Shown: positions 7,602-17,969, counted from the stretch's first letter. The stretch is DNA of 24,552 nt from Didymodactylos carnosus (GCA_905250885.1 CAJNOQ010002400.1:1-24552), one strand, 5' to 3'. Numbers and translations: made by a program. Notes: generated by a model from the sequence alone, not told the origin.

Positions 7602-10600
7602 TCAATTACTCAATAGTTTATCCACAGTAGTGGGGGCCATTGTGTCCGTGTTTGAGCTACGTTTGTGACATCTGTCACATCTCAGGCCCTTTCTCCGCTT
7701 GAAAAAGCCCGACAAACTGTGCGAGACAAAAAATCGTTGTTTCGATCGGTATTCAGACTTGGCGTACAGAACGAATAAAGTGATGGCTCGAAGGATAAGT
7801 CCGATGCCGATTAACGCTCGATAAGGGTGCTCCTCGTTACTGAACGAGTAATAAGTACGCATCGTCTCGATTTGTGTACCCCATCGATGAATTTCAACAT
7901 TTTGCAAGTACATGTCTATCTCGTGATGAAAGAGAAGATGTTGTGCATAACGAGAAAACGATACAGTGACAATAAAATCGAGTCTACCGAGGTCATTCTT
8001 AGTCGGACTGAAGCCGGACAAAAGGCAGGAGAGAAGAGCAACGAGTGTACCGGCCAAGTAGGCGTATTCGGTGCGTTCGAACAGTACCGATGTGCACTGA
8101 CCGATGCCAGAACAGACGAAGGCAAGAAGAATCATCACCTTCAGGTAAAAGATAAACGAACCACGCGGATCGAGAGCAATGAACATTAGAGAGAGAAACA
8201 ACAGTGGATATAACACCATGCAAACCACGTCGACAGTACTTTTTGCTAGCCAATATTGAAAAGGATGATAATAATTGCGACTCTCACGTTCGAATGTATG
8301 ATTGGTTATTTCGACACCAAAGAGTCGCTGACTAGACACACATGTGGTGATGCCAAAGGCAAGTGATATCATAAAGTAAACGGTTGTTAGCTGATCGATA
8401 TCACACTTTTCTCGATTGTTTTGGAATAAGTAGCCAACACACTCTCCGAATAACACATAAGCAGCACAATAGAGTGCTTCGGCCACAGGGCTACGGATGA
8501 ACATTTGTCGTAATGTTCGACGCATGATGTAAATAAACGGAAGAAATGCTCGCAGTTTCCAATCAAAAGTGGTCAACGTTTGGTGCGTAACGGGTTTTGG
8601 AACATCATGATTTTTGACAAGCGATGGTGCATGGGTGAGGATCGTGAAGCATGAGTCACAAACGTTATGTTTCGGTTTCGGATGATTTTCGACGGGAATG
8701 TTTGCTAGAATGACATCATGAAGTCCTTCTTTTGCCACCGAACACACACCCTGATAGGCCAAACAACAATGAGCCGTGAGAAACAGCACATCATCAATTT
8801 GCTGAAACAATTCTTGGCTAGGCTGATGAACAACCATCGCGATGGTCACGGGGCCAGCTTCGCTGTGTTTGATCAGATTCAATAGGTCGAACAATTTGTC
8901 GCACGCTATCGTATCGAGGCCTGATGTGGGTTCGTCTAATAGCAGGACTTTGGGACAGGCGGCGATTTCCATGGCAATGTTGACACGCTTCTTTTGCCCT
9001 AAATATTATATTTATATCTCAGTGATGGCGAGGATGGGAAATAACGATACAAAAGACTCACAGAATGATAGTGTCACATTCTACGTGGAACTACTGAAGT
9101 GTTACATAAAATAAAAAGATATGAATAATGAACCTGCGGTTCTTATGCACTACGTTTTCATTTTTTGTAACATTCAATCAAAATATCGATTTCGCGAACC
9201 AAAACGAGTGTTTAGTCTAACTTGTGTGAAAATGGACATGAGCGAAATGTTATACACCAACCTTCTCATCTGCTCAAGAAGAACTCTCTACGTAAGAAAA
9301 ACGGCTGAGTATTGGGCTATTTTGGACTCAACAGTCGAGCATAGAGAAAGACACGATGAAAGCATGTGTAGATCATGCACGTTCGAAATGGATATTTGAA
9401 CATTTAGAGTCCGATCATATCGTGGGGCAATGAACGCGTTCTGGGCATGTACCAAACCCGAGTCCATTTAGGCCGAATCCGAGCCGAGCTGCATACCTAG
9501 CGCGCTCAATTTTCTCCGATTCCAATAATGTTAGCAATTAGCAGAATCAATGTGGCCTTGTCGAAATTCTATACTGATTTTTACGTCTTTTCTTGGGATA
9601 TAACCACTCACCTCCGGACAGTTTGTCGATCAGTTTATCGTGCATTGTTCCTAGGTCGAGTTTTTCAAGGATGAAATGAACATCATTTCTGATGGTATTG
9701 ATATTATCCTTCAGGCGGCGAGCACGAGCCGAGTAGAAGACTGTTTCGAACACTGTCAAGTTCGAATGCATGATGTCGGCTTGAGGCACAAAGGCGATGT
9801 AATCCGACAGTGCAGTTGTCATTGGATGATGCTGAGCAAATTGGATGGAACCACCTTTACGGACACTTCGAAGACCTTGAATAGACTCCATGAGACTGCT
9901 TTTACCGCAGCCGGAGCCACCCATCAATGCTGTCAGTCGACCAGCTGTGACACAACCAGTGAAGCCCGGATTGTTCTTATAATCGAAACGTGTGACGTAG
10001 CGTGGCTTTGCTCGGTCGAGATGAATGTTAAGTTGAAAAGGTAAAGAATCATTTTGGTCATTTTTTCTAGCCTCTATGGGTATGAAATATTTACTCGTGG
10101 CAATATAATTCCGTTTTCTTTTTCCGTATATTCTACTAATGATTGCTTGCCCCACTTGCGACTGAGGAATCTCTGCAACGAGCAACAACAGGAATAATAC
10201 GCTGAAAATTACTGAGACGGATACGGTCAAAATGTATTTTCGATGAGACCGTCCCTCCGAGCAACGGAAACCATCACGACAAAGCAACGGTTTGATAACA
10301 CCTGTAGGACAGTAGACCGATGAACCGTTGCACTTGATAGAAACTGTTGGATTTGGACAGTAGGTGTAAACGGGACAGAAACCTTCAAACATGGATCCGC
10401 CACACCCCAACCTTCCGTATTCAGCTGTGGGTGGTTTGGGGCATCGAGCGGTGGTGAGACACATTCCATCATTGGGCGAGAGTGGTGATGGACAATAGGA
10501 GCCTAGACGGCAAGGAATCATGCATGCTTGTCCATCTGGACAGAAGAAACCTGGGCAACAAGCTCGCGGTGTAGAATCGTTAACCAAAAAGAAACCCGGT

Positions 10601-11082
10601 TCACAGAACTCACGATCGCGCGCACATGTGTCGACATTGTAAAGGGCGCGAATAGCATCATCATTGTTAACGTAAAATCTTATGATAATAGTTAAATTAC
10701 AAATGTGTCGTGCAAGAAATTTTGGATTCGTGCATTGATTTTTGGCCGAGCAAGCCGGATTAAAACTCCACTGTGTCTGATTCTTTTTTGGCTGGCACTG
10801 TAAGCATGATTTTGTATCTTTCGATCTCAATCCGCCCGCTTCGTAACACGTCTTGCTAATGTAGCAACTATTGTTCACAGTTAAACATGTACCATTAATG
10901 CACTTTCGACATTTGGGATCGCATGGTGGGGTGCAGTTCTTTGAGATCGGATTGTGACCAGTTGCCGTCTTGAATGATCTTGTCACAAGGTTGAAATTAT
11001 TGCTGATACTGCTCGAATTAACAAGAATGAATAAGTCTAGAACAAGCAGATTGAGACCTATCGTCATCGCCAGTCGAGCCAT
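7602..11082 (-). CDS. ABCG-family half transporter with Cys-rich extracellular N-terminus (two coding exons)
   Basis: Exons 11082-9612 and 8998-7602 join to a 955-residue protein (start ATG, stop TGA). Order: signal-like hydrophobic start (~1-25); an extracellular Cys-rich region (~50-275) with repeats such as CCPGFFCPDG and GSYCPSP; a membrane helix (~283-306); an ABC domain with Walker A GGSGCGKS (388-395), Q-loop Gln434, signature LSGGQ (488-492), Walker B VLLLDEP (508-514, Glu513) and H-loop His548; then a C-terminal membrane domain with six hydrophobic segments at about 660-682, 696-713, 741-766, 772-797, 802-821 and 884-904. A basic tail with a CDRC motif ends it. Nucleotide-binding domain before membrane domain is the ABCG half-transporter order, and these proteins dimerise. 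The Cys-rich N-terminal extension matches the ABCG24/ABCG28-like branch known from plants and protists. The substrate cannot be read from sequence. Every catalytic motif is intact, so I consider it a functional gene. Confidence 0.95.
8999..9611 (-). other. Intron of the ABCG gene (613 bp, phase 1)
   Basis: On the minus strand the donor is GGAG|GTGAGT (GT at 9611-9610) and the acceptor is ATATTTAG|GGCAAA (AG at 9000-8999). Splicing splits a Gly codon inside the ABC signature and gives LSGGQKKRVNIAMEIA, the expected family sequence. Without splicing the frame hits a stop within about 20 codons. Open frames inside the intron on the plus strand show no recognisable domain. It contains no inverted repeat that I could see. 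Confidence 0.93.
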
Positions 11083-11258
11083 TGTGATGATCTCTCGAGG
11101 TAAAGTATTTGAGGGATCTTGTCAGCTACGTTTTGTTTATCTGAAAGACACGGCTATTCAATATCAATTCGAGAATTTGATAGAGGAAAAGTGCATTTCA
11201 GAATCTGGCACAAGAAAAGAAACTGCCAGCAGATCTAACGATCATACTATCCCTTCAG
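11083..11258. promoter_or_regulatory. Divergent intergenic region between ABCG gene and candidate gene
   Basis: About 175 bases separate the ABCG start codon (minus) from the first possible exon of the plus-strand candidate. If both are genes this must contain both 5' ends, so a shared divergent promoter is an inference from spacing only. No TATA box or initiator is convincing. CCCTTCAG at 11251-11258 could be a 3' splice site for the plus-strand gene, implying an upstream 5' exon here or further left. Confidence 0.3.
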
Positions 11259-12229
11259 TAATGATTTTTTTAACGTCATGATTTCATTGTATCGAAGGTT
11301 AGAAAATATTCCAGAAAAGAGGGAAATTGTAACCATTGATAAAGAAATAACTGGTGATGCAAAAGTTCCTGGGAAAATATTTTGAAAAGAACAATAAATC
11401 CTTCCTACAATCATCAAAAGGATCTGCAAGAGAACAAATCGTATCTCCGTTATTTGATAATTCAGAAATTGTATCTAGCTGGCCAGAAGGGTCAGAAACA
11501 TGGGAAGAATCAGGTAAACCACAACGGGAACGATTTAGTAATTGGTAGTCACCGCCATCATGGGTTCTTCCAGAATCATGTTCATCAAGTTAACGAAAAC
11601 CGTTGAAACTACAACAGTATTAGCTGAACCTCTTTTCATCTCATCTCCTTTAGTTGTACTTGTTGTTGTAGAAAAAATACAGCAGTGTCTCACTGCTATA
11701 CCACTTTTGCCTGAAGGAAAGGTACATGAACCACCTATCATAGTCGAGGAACAATGCAGACGTCTAACATCCGAACTCGCATACGCACGAGCTCAACTAA
11801 TTGATGAAAAGATCAAACGTCTGCAAGCTGAGTCGATGTCATTGCAAAATGACGTAACACTTCTACGAACCCAAATGAAAATGAGCTCATGCTTAAACTC
11901 TGATTCAAAAGTTTGTCAAGTTCATCACGGTAGGAGCAACAAGCGAAAGCAGAGAAAAGCGTCGTCGGCATCAGAACGTAGTTGTGAAGCAAGGAAATTT
12001 GCTCCTGCCCCATATTACTTCGCTGAAACTCATCGTATAATAAGACTGCCAGTACTAACAACCGCCTTAAAAGGAGCAGAATTTGAACGTATGTGCCACA
12101 TGGCAAAAGAAGCCCCTCTCGATACAATCATCCTTCTTCGCATCGGTAGTTATACTCGCCTTGGTGTTCTCACTCTTTTTTTTCGGCTTGTGGCATATCA
12201 GAAAAGAACAATTTAGCAACTCTTTCTAA
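11259..12229 (+). CDS. Candidate spliced gene, coiled coil plus C-terminal membrane helix, unknown function
   Basis: No long single frame, but coding-like blocks connect through plausible phase-0 introns. Block 1, about 11260-11386, reads RRLENIPEKREIVTIDKEI in one frame. Block 2, about 11383-11513, reads KDLQENKSYLRYLIIQKLYL in another and ends at CAG|GTAAAC. Intron 11514-11682 (169 bp) ends TACAG and leads in frame to block 3 (11683 on), an acidic/basic segment with EEQCRRLTSELAYARAQL and further heptad-like residues, probably a coiled coil. This frame stays open to 12216. Alternatively, a second intron, 11911-12073 (AAA|GTTTGT to TTAAAAG, with the branch-point-like TACTAAC at 12053-12059), leads to a frame ending in a strong membrane helix (SVVILALVFSLFFFGLW) and a TAA at 12227-12229. 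A tail-anchored coiled-coil protein would result. The junction between blocks 1 and 2 needs a frame change I cannot explain by splicing. I recognise no family; it may be a pseudogene. Confidence 0.35.
11514..11682 (+). other. Putative phase-0 intron of the candidate gene
   Basis: Donor CAG|GTAAAC and acceptor AAAAAATACAG|CAG. Both flanking blocks are in phase 0 in their own frames, so removal joins …GKNQ to QCLTAIP… without a stop. A pyrimidine-rich run (CTCATCTCCTTTAG, then TTGTTGTTG) lies upstream of the acceptor. Confidence 0.4.
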
Positions 12230-12830
12230 AAACTAGTTAACAATTCTTAGCAATTGGTGCTGCATTGTTTTATCTCTTCGCACTCTCATCTTCCAACGCC
12301 TCTGCGACGCGCACATTTCACTGCGGGTTAGTACACTGTCAATCCGCCGCGTGTTCCGTATGATCATGATGTGTAATATACGTACATAGTTTGTCAGCGT
12401 AATGATGAAAATCAATGAGAAAAATGATTATTTCGATAGAAGTTATGCTGCAGAAAAATGGTAAAATATGTATAGTCGCAGAATTTTTTTGTTGTTTGAT
12501 ATTCATCACAATAATCTTTATCAGTAGTGGCCTTATGGGAAAAATCTTCGAAATCTTCTCCATCATAGAAAAAAATATTAGCCTTTATAGAATATAACAG
12601 AGGGGAGATATCCAAATTTTTTATCATAAAGATATTTATGACGTACCCTGTATATATCCATATATATATAAGTGGCAGAGAAAGAAGGAATGATAACAAC
12701 ATTCTTGGTGTTTGTGCTGAAACCTTTTCTCTTTTTCGCTATTTGCATCAATTTTTTAGATTTAAGTACGTCTGCAGATGCATCTGATCTGTGTTGATTC
12801 TGTCATTAATTTTCATTGTCTCTCTTTGTG
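12230..12830. other. AT-rich stretch, nothing recognised
   Basis: Several short frames overlap on both strands, but none has coding-like composition or a domain. A (TA)n-rich patch lies at about 12649-12672. Possibly the 3' flank of the candidate gene at 11259-12229. Confidence 0.45.
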
Positions 12831-12930
12831 TTCTGTACTATAGTATCTTCTCTGTTCTGTTTCTGTACTATAGTATCTTCTCTGTTCTGTTTCTGTACTA
12901 TAGTATCTTCTCTGTTCTGTTTCTCTACTG
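12831..12930. repeat. 30-bp minisatellite, three identical copies plus a partial
   Basis: Units at 12831-12860, 12861-12890 and 12891-12920 are identical. Each contains the palindrome TACTATAGTA and the tract TCTTCTCTGTTCTG. A degenerate fourth unit follows. As 30 is a multiple of three, every frame stays open through it, which explains repetitive peptide frames on both strands that are not genes. Perfect identity implies recent expansion. Confidence 0.95.
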
Positions 12931-13405
12931 TGTTCTGTTTTGATTTTGCATTTGTTATATGTCCGTTCTTTCAATGTTTTTCTTTCTTGTCTGTTCTCTA
13001 TCGGCAATTTCAGTATAACATGTACCGGTATTTTGTTGAGATGTCTAGTGCGAAAAAGGCACAGCGATGAGGAAAAAGATCCTATGATATTGCGATATAT
13101 ACTACGTCTGCCATTTGTACTGGGACACAGATGATTTAGAAAATGAATTTTACACTGTGCATTTCGGTCAAGGACAATATTTTGCTGATAGTGAATGATA
13201 CGATTCTAGCTCATTTTGTTATAAGGCATTCACTTTATGATAAGACGAGCGAGACCGAAAAAAACATCAAAAAATTTCAACGGTGGAAAAATTGTACATA
13301 CAAAAATATTTTCTAGAACTACCAATACTTGGAAAATATGATATTTGAGGTTAAATGTACTTAAATGTATATTACTTCATTTTTGTAATGGAACAATAAC
13401 GTATG
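12931..13405. other. Intergenic, possible decayed coding scrap
   Basis: No full gene. A plus-strand frame at about 13090-13191 reads coding-like (YWDTDDLENEFYTVHFGQGQ) and resumes after a TGA, which could be a relic of an old exon. I recognise no family and would not build a gene on it. Confidence 0.2.
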
Positions 13406-13820
13406 ACAACAGCAGGGGATGTGTCGTTGTTCGCCAATTCAACTTTCGCCAACGTTCGCCAGTTAACATTCGCAGACGGCGAATGTCCAAAAAAATTGGC
13501 GAATGTCAATGAGACGCTAATCGGCCAATCGGCGAATGTCACGGGAACATTCGCCAACTATGGCGAATGTCGTGTGGACATTCGCCAATCGGGCGCTCGA
13601 TTATATTTAGAGCAGAAAAACGCGCATATGCACACTCCAATGAATACTGAGGACATGTACTGGCGAATGTCCACACGACGCTCGCCATAGTTGGCGGATG
13701 TCGTAGCGGTATTGGCGAATGCCACTCTGGCGAATGTCGTGTTGACATTCGCCAGTTGCCAGTATGGCGAATGTCTATTGGCGAAAGTTGAATTGGCGAA
13801 ACGCGACTTTACCACAACAG
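13406..13820. mobile_element. Fold-back element built from GGCGAATGT motifs
   Basis: A 23-bp inverted repeat, TTCGCCAATTCAACTTTC…, lies at 13430-13452 and as its exact complement at 13778-13800, with weaker pairing extending outward (GTCG-rich). Between them GGCGAATGT or close variants occurs about nine times on the plus strand (e.g. GACGGCGAATGTCC, TATGGCGAATGTCGTG) and its complement ACATTCGCC at least three times, around a central AT-rich spacer (about 13590-13660). ACAACAG at 13406-13412 and 13814-13820 may be a short target duplication just outside. The motif also occurs near the ends of the element at 19015-19409. No transposase is encoded; the open frames across it follow from the repeats. 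Confidence 0.85.
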
Positions 13821-14580
13821 GTATACTACTATCAGTCCGACTGGTGAGGAATAGCTACAAAAAATTTGTTTTGATATGTGAAATATCTGTTCATCCATGT
13901 AATATGACCAAATGGAACCCTAGTATTGTTTTTAGAACGGACTTAGCTAAAAATATGAAAAGTTTAATAATTTAACCATGTAAAAAATTTACGAAAAGTT
14001 TAATGATTATCCTTCTCTCACTCATGAGAAACTAACAAACCCATTTTGTGTTGAAAACATCGAATCGAATGATAAGCATGTATTTGTTTCCATTTTAATT
14101 GTTAAATTCTAGATATTTGAATAGTATATTAATATAATGTGTTCATGCCTTATTATGTAATACATTCTCGGAAATCGAATGGAAGAAGAATGAAGCTACT
14201 ACCATGAGAAATAGCCAAGATATATGGGAAATCTCATCTCTTAAGCAACTTTTTTCTAATATTCCTTTTCAAACTAGATTTATCAAGTCCCTCGGAATGT
14301 GTCCCTACGCAGCGAGAAAACTCTCTGATATTTAATGGTTCAATAATATTGCACACACCTTCATGTTTTTCATAATTATATTCGTTTCACATTTGTATTA
14401 TCGTATGTAAGAGAAAATTTATGTTCCTTTTATAACGTTATTTTATTCTATACAATCTATTTCACATGTTTCATCCATCTACTATTGTACGTGACTGTAT
14501 GTTTTTAGTATGTATGTGTGATAACCAGCTTTTCTTTTTCGACTATTTCTCAACATACAAGTATCGTTCATCTTCGATTC
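13821..14580. other. AT-rich stretch, nothing recognised
   Basis: No frame with coding character, no RNA gene and no clear repeat in about 760 bases. Confidence 0.5.
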
Positions 14581-14583
14581 ACT

Positions 14584-15110
14584 GACCCTTGACTGAAAAT
14601 GGGTTTTTAGCGATGATTTGGTGTTAGTATGCGCGAATAACTAATAACAGTAATTTTTGTTTGAAAGACAGCAGAAGGAATTTTTGAGAGTGGGAAGTGA
14701 AAATGGAAGCATTTACGATCATTCTGATTCAAAATCATATTGGGCCATTTTCTAGCAGAAACCGGTCTCGATTCTTTGCCACAGTTCGAAAAGTTCCTAA
14801 TTCTGACTTTTTTCGAAAAATGATCATTGCCGTCCGTCACACTGTCACATGACTATATGTATGTACGTCCGTCACGCTCACTGGTCACTATATGTATGTA
14901 CGTCCGTCACAGTTCCGCATGACTATATGTATGTACGTCCATCACATGCGGACGCCGACGCCGACGCTCACATTTATTTCATATGACCCTAGACTTTCAG
15001 TCAAGGGAATAATGGGTCCGTCCCCTGTGTTGAATCAAATAAACTATGTTCAGAACAATTCATGCTATCATGGTCCTTGAGTTATAGCGATGATATTGCG
15101 TTAGTGGAGT
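14584..15110. repeat. Repeat-bounded block enclosing a 35-bp minisatellite
   Basis: CCCTTGACTGAAA near 14585-14597 is matched as an inverted copy, TTTCAGTCAAGGG, near 14995-15007. In addition, TTAGCGATGATTTGGTGTTAG (about 14607) recurs in direct orientation, slightly changed, at about 15083 (TAGCGATGATATTGCGTTAG). The block may be an old inserted element or a local duplication. No coding frame. Confidence 0.55.
14832..14946. repeat. 35-bp minisatellite, three copies plus a partial
   Basis: Units 14832-14866, 14867-14901 and 14902-14936 all start GTCCGTCAC and end ACTATATGTATGTAC, with a variable middle of about 10 bases. A partial fourth unit begins at 14937 and runs into a short GACGCC-rich patch (14950-14967). 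Confidence 0.93.
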
Positions 15111-15784
15111 ATTGTTGTTTGTTACACATTTGATATAGACGAATGATGCAATTGTAATGGCGAAGCCTTCATGACACCTTGTGCATTCATATATGAAGTT
15201 GGTTAACAGAAATCGGTTAAGAGACACAACACCATCACAGTAAAAATACAACAGAATGAAAGCGGCGAAATGCCTATGACATCGTTTCTCTGTGTATATC
15301 TAATGTTTTATAATCGATTCTAAACTAAAAATCCTTTTCCCAGCAACCCAGCTAATCGTCGTAAGTCAGAATTTCGGCGGGGTAGGAATAATAGCCTTCA
15401 CAGATTCAAACTCGTTTAAATCCCAAATCAGTCTTATTGCTGAAAAGCTGACCTCAAAACGAAAACATGAGTTTTACGGCTTCGTAGGCATAGAGTACAA
15501 TCAGCTTCGTCAATAATATTAACAGAATCATCGTCACTGACTGCTTGTCAAAACTTTTATCAATGGTGAACCAGTTGAGCGACAACTGCAAATAAAGATC
15601 CGGTTCATCTCTATCTTTCACGGAACTTACAAACTAAAACTTTAAATTTCATCTCTGAAAACAATTAATCATAGAATTAAGCGCAATAGGCGAAACAATT
15701 TGCATGTACATTAACTAATTTGATTATTAACCTGGTCAGTGTAGCTAATATCCCTAGTGAATATGCAAAAATCGGGTGCTTATT
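15111..15784. other. Intergenic, nothing recognised
   Basis: No gene or repeat that I can support. A minus-strand frame of about 48 codons (~15465-15610) ends in a hydrophobic run, but it is too short and without context to call. Confidence 0.45.
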
Positions 15785-15972
15785 GGGTACCCTGCTACAG
15801 TAATGTTATAGATATTTCGCTTCCACAAGCAAACGTGTTTAGGTACCTTCCGAGTCTTTTCAGGCACCTCAGTTAGCCTCGGTCAAGTATTAAAGTACCT
15901 AACAAGTCATTTTAGGTATGCATCCAAGTTTACACATACATGATCTGCGGCAGCCAAAAGTCTTAGGTACCT
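15785..15972. repeat. Cluster of GGTACC-type palindromes
   Basis: GGGTACCC (15785-15792), AGGTACCT (15841-15848), AGGCACCT (15862-15869), AGTACCT (15894-15900), AGGTATG (from 15914) and AGGTACCT (15965-15972) all fall within 190 bases. The shared AGGTACCT core with irregular 20-55-bp spacing suggests a decayed tandem repeat or a cluster of binding sites for a dimeric protein. Its role is unknown. Confidence 0.5.
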
Positions 15973-17258
15973 GAATTCAATCATCAGATAGCCCACAGTA
16001 TCTACTATCAGGTTCCAATGCTATTTGGTCCTCATCGAAGGGATATGTAAGTTTTTAGAAGAGTTTTCTGAAAACCTTTTTCAAAAACTGGATTTTGAAA
16101 AAGTTTTATTTTTCGTTAATAAAACAAATCTAAAAATATTTTCAATAATACCAGGAAATAGAGCAAACCTTTTTTGCTCAAAATGACGTATCTCCCAGTT
16201 CTGAATGATGTTCTGATCAAGAGTCATGAGAGTTTTGCTGAAAGCCCTAAATATGCATTAGTTACGGGCGCCACCATATCTCGAAAACGACTTTCAATGA
16301 AAGTCTGATTTTTCGTCATTCACCTTTCACAAGGTCTTTGGAAAGATGAATTTTAGTTCAATGAGTATTTGTTTGATAGAAACCTTAAAAAGCATGTTTC
16401 TGTTACACATAAAGGAATGACGTCAACGAGAAAATTGCAGTCTTACGAGTAGTCATCAATTTGTAGCAGTGGATGTTATCGATAACAACAAAGAAAGATA
16501 TATACGAGAAGAGTTCCAAAAGTACAAAAACCGAAACTGTACCGTAATAAGTTTTCTGCTGATGGTCTATATGCGTGAATTGCAACGGCATTGTACCGTT
16601 ACTGTTCTGCCTATAAAGACCGTTCTACTCAATGGATTTTCAAATTATTTTAATATTTTTACTCCTCTATATTTGTATATTCACTTCTGAACGAAAGAGC
16701 TCTCTGTTAATTAAAGGAAGCCGCGATATTCGTCAGTTTTAGCTCATTTTTTTCCCAACCAAATTAAATAAAAGTGGGAGAAATTTTAACTATCAGTTAA
16801 AACTTCTGAATTCACGTTTCGGTTTTTCTGCGCACTGACATAAACGTCGATTTATCTCAGTAACTATTTATGCTAGAAAGGTTGGTCTGGAGTCAAAAGA
16901 TTGACGAGTCTAAGCATGACAGTTTGATAAAAAGAAATTTTCTCTAGTTTTATCAGTTAGCGTAGGGCGAAACAATCTTTTGGAGAAAACTTCGACTTTC
17001 ACACAATTTGTGCACTGACATTTTCACTTTTACTTCTCTCATAATTCCTGCAAAATAACTCCGTTTCCTTAGAAATTTTCACCCTTTTTATCTCCAAGAA
17101 AACCTGATTGAACAGCAGTGTTCTAATATGTTGATTTGACCTTCGATCCAAAATAGTATAGTGGAAGTATGCCTGTTTGTCGAACAGGAGACCGGAGTTG
17201 AGACTGTAGGCATATTAGGTCATCACTGATTGAACATTTTTCGTAAGGAATGGGCATG
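15973..17258. other. AT-rich intergenic, minor palindromes only
   Basis: No gene seen. Phrases such as ATATCTCGAAAACGACTTTC and ATTTATCTCAGTAACTATTT resemble the non-coding interior of dispersed repeats, but I cannot assign a family. A 14-bp palindrome, TGTTATCGATAACA, lies at 16474-16487 and a small hairpin, CCTGTT-TGTCG-AACAGG, near 17172. Confidence 0.4.
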
Positions 17259-17716
17259 TAAGGAAATATGGATTTAAGAAAATAAGAATTTAGGGAAAAA
17301 AGGATTTGAGGAAACAGGGGAAATAAGAACTTAAGAATTTAAGAAAATAAGAATTCAAGAAAATAAGGATTTAAGAAAATAAGAAAATAAGGACTTAAGG
17401 AAGTAACGATTTAAGAAAATAGGCGAAATAAGAATTCAAGAAGTTAAGGAAATAGGGGAAATAAGAATTCAAGAAAATAAGGATTTAAGAAAATAAGGAT
17501 TTAGATGAATAAGGATTTAAGGAAATAAGAATATAAGAATATAAGAAAATAGGCAAAATAACAATTTAACATTCTAAGAAAATAAGAATTTAAGAAAATT
17601 AGGATTTAACTAAATTAGGAATTAAGGTTTCGAGGAAAAGGGGAAATAAGAATTCAAGAAAATAAGGATTTAAGGAAAAAAGAATTTAAGAAAATAAGAA
17701 AATAAGTAAAAAAAAC
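17259..17716. repeat. Purine-rich degenerate tandem array (left arm)
   Basis: About 460 bases of irregular repetition around AAGAATTTAAGAAAATAAGG and AATAAGGATTTAAGG, almost free of C. Unit length drifts between roughly 10 and 24 bases. It is the reverse complement in kind of the pyrimidine array at 17970-18403. Confidence 0.9.
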
Positions 17717-17969
17717 TAACGATTTCCTACGCTAACAATTTTCTCCAAGTTTCTGGTTAAACATCCTCCCCGGTTATTCCATACGATGGCAAAAGGATCG
17801 TCAATTCAGAGAAGGATACGTTTGATCCGATTTTTAAAAAATTGGGCTCAATACAAATTGACCATTGATAGACGTGTCGGATCTACATACGATGATCTCA
17901 CAAGACCTTGAGCTCAAGGCAATAGAACGAATGCTCAACCAACCTAAGCTCACCCAAATTGTAGGCATT
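17717..17969. other. Unique spacer between the inverted arrays
   Basis: About 250 bases of ordinary mixed-composition sequence, without C/G bias or an open frame of note, that would form the loop if the two flanking arrays paired. Confidence 0.6.

Noticed and set aside
7827-8253. Open frames antisense to or shifted against ABCG exon 2
   Set aside because: Shadows of a well-supported coding exon.
8842-9399. Two plus-strand frames covering the end of exon 2 and the intron
   Set aside because: The first overlaps exon 2 antisense. The second lies wholly in the intron and has no recognisable domain. Splicing evidence for the minus-strand gene is strong.
11813-12127. 104-codon minus-strand frame opposite the candidate gene
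   Set aside because: It starts without support, is Leu/Ser-rich and without a domain; the plus-strand blocks have better splice-site logic.
12813-13134. Repetitive peptides on both strands (SSLFCFCTIV-type and RRYYSTETEQ-type)
   Set aside because: They arise because the 30-bp minisatellite unit is a multiple of three.
13372-13975. Five overlapping frames on both strands around the GGCGAATGT element
   Set aside because: The repeated motif keeps frames open; there is no coding signal.
12831-14946. CRISPR-like interpretation of the regularly repeated units
   Set aside because: The repeats are directly adjacent minisatellites or transposon motifs without unique spacers of constant length, and the context is eukaryotic.
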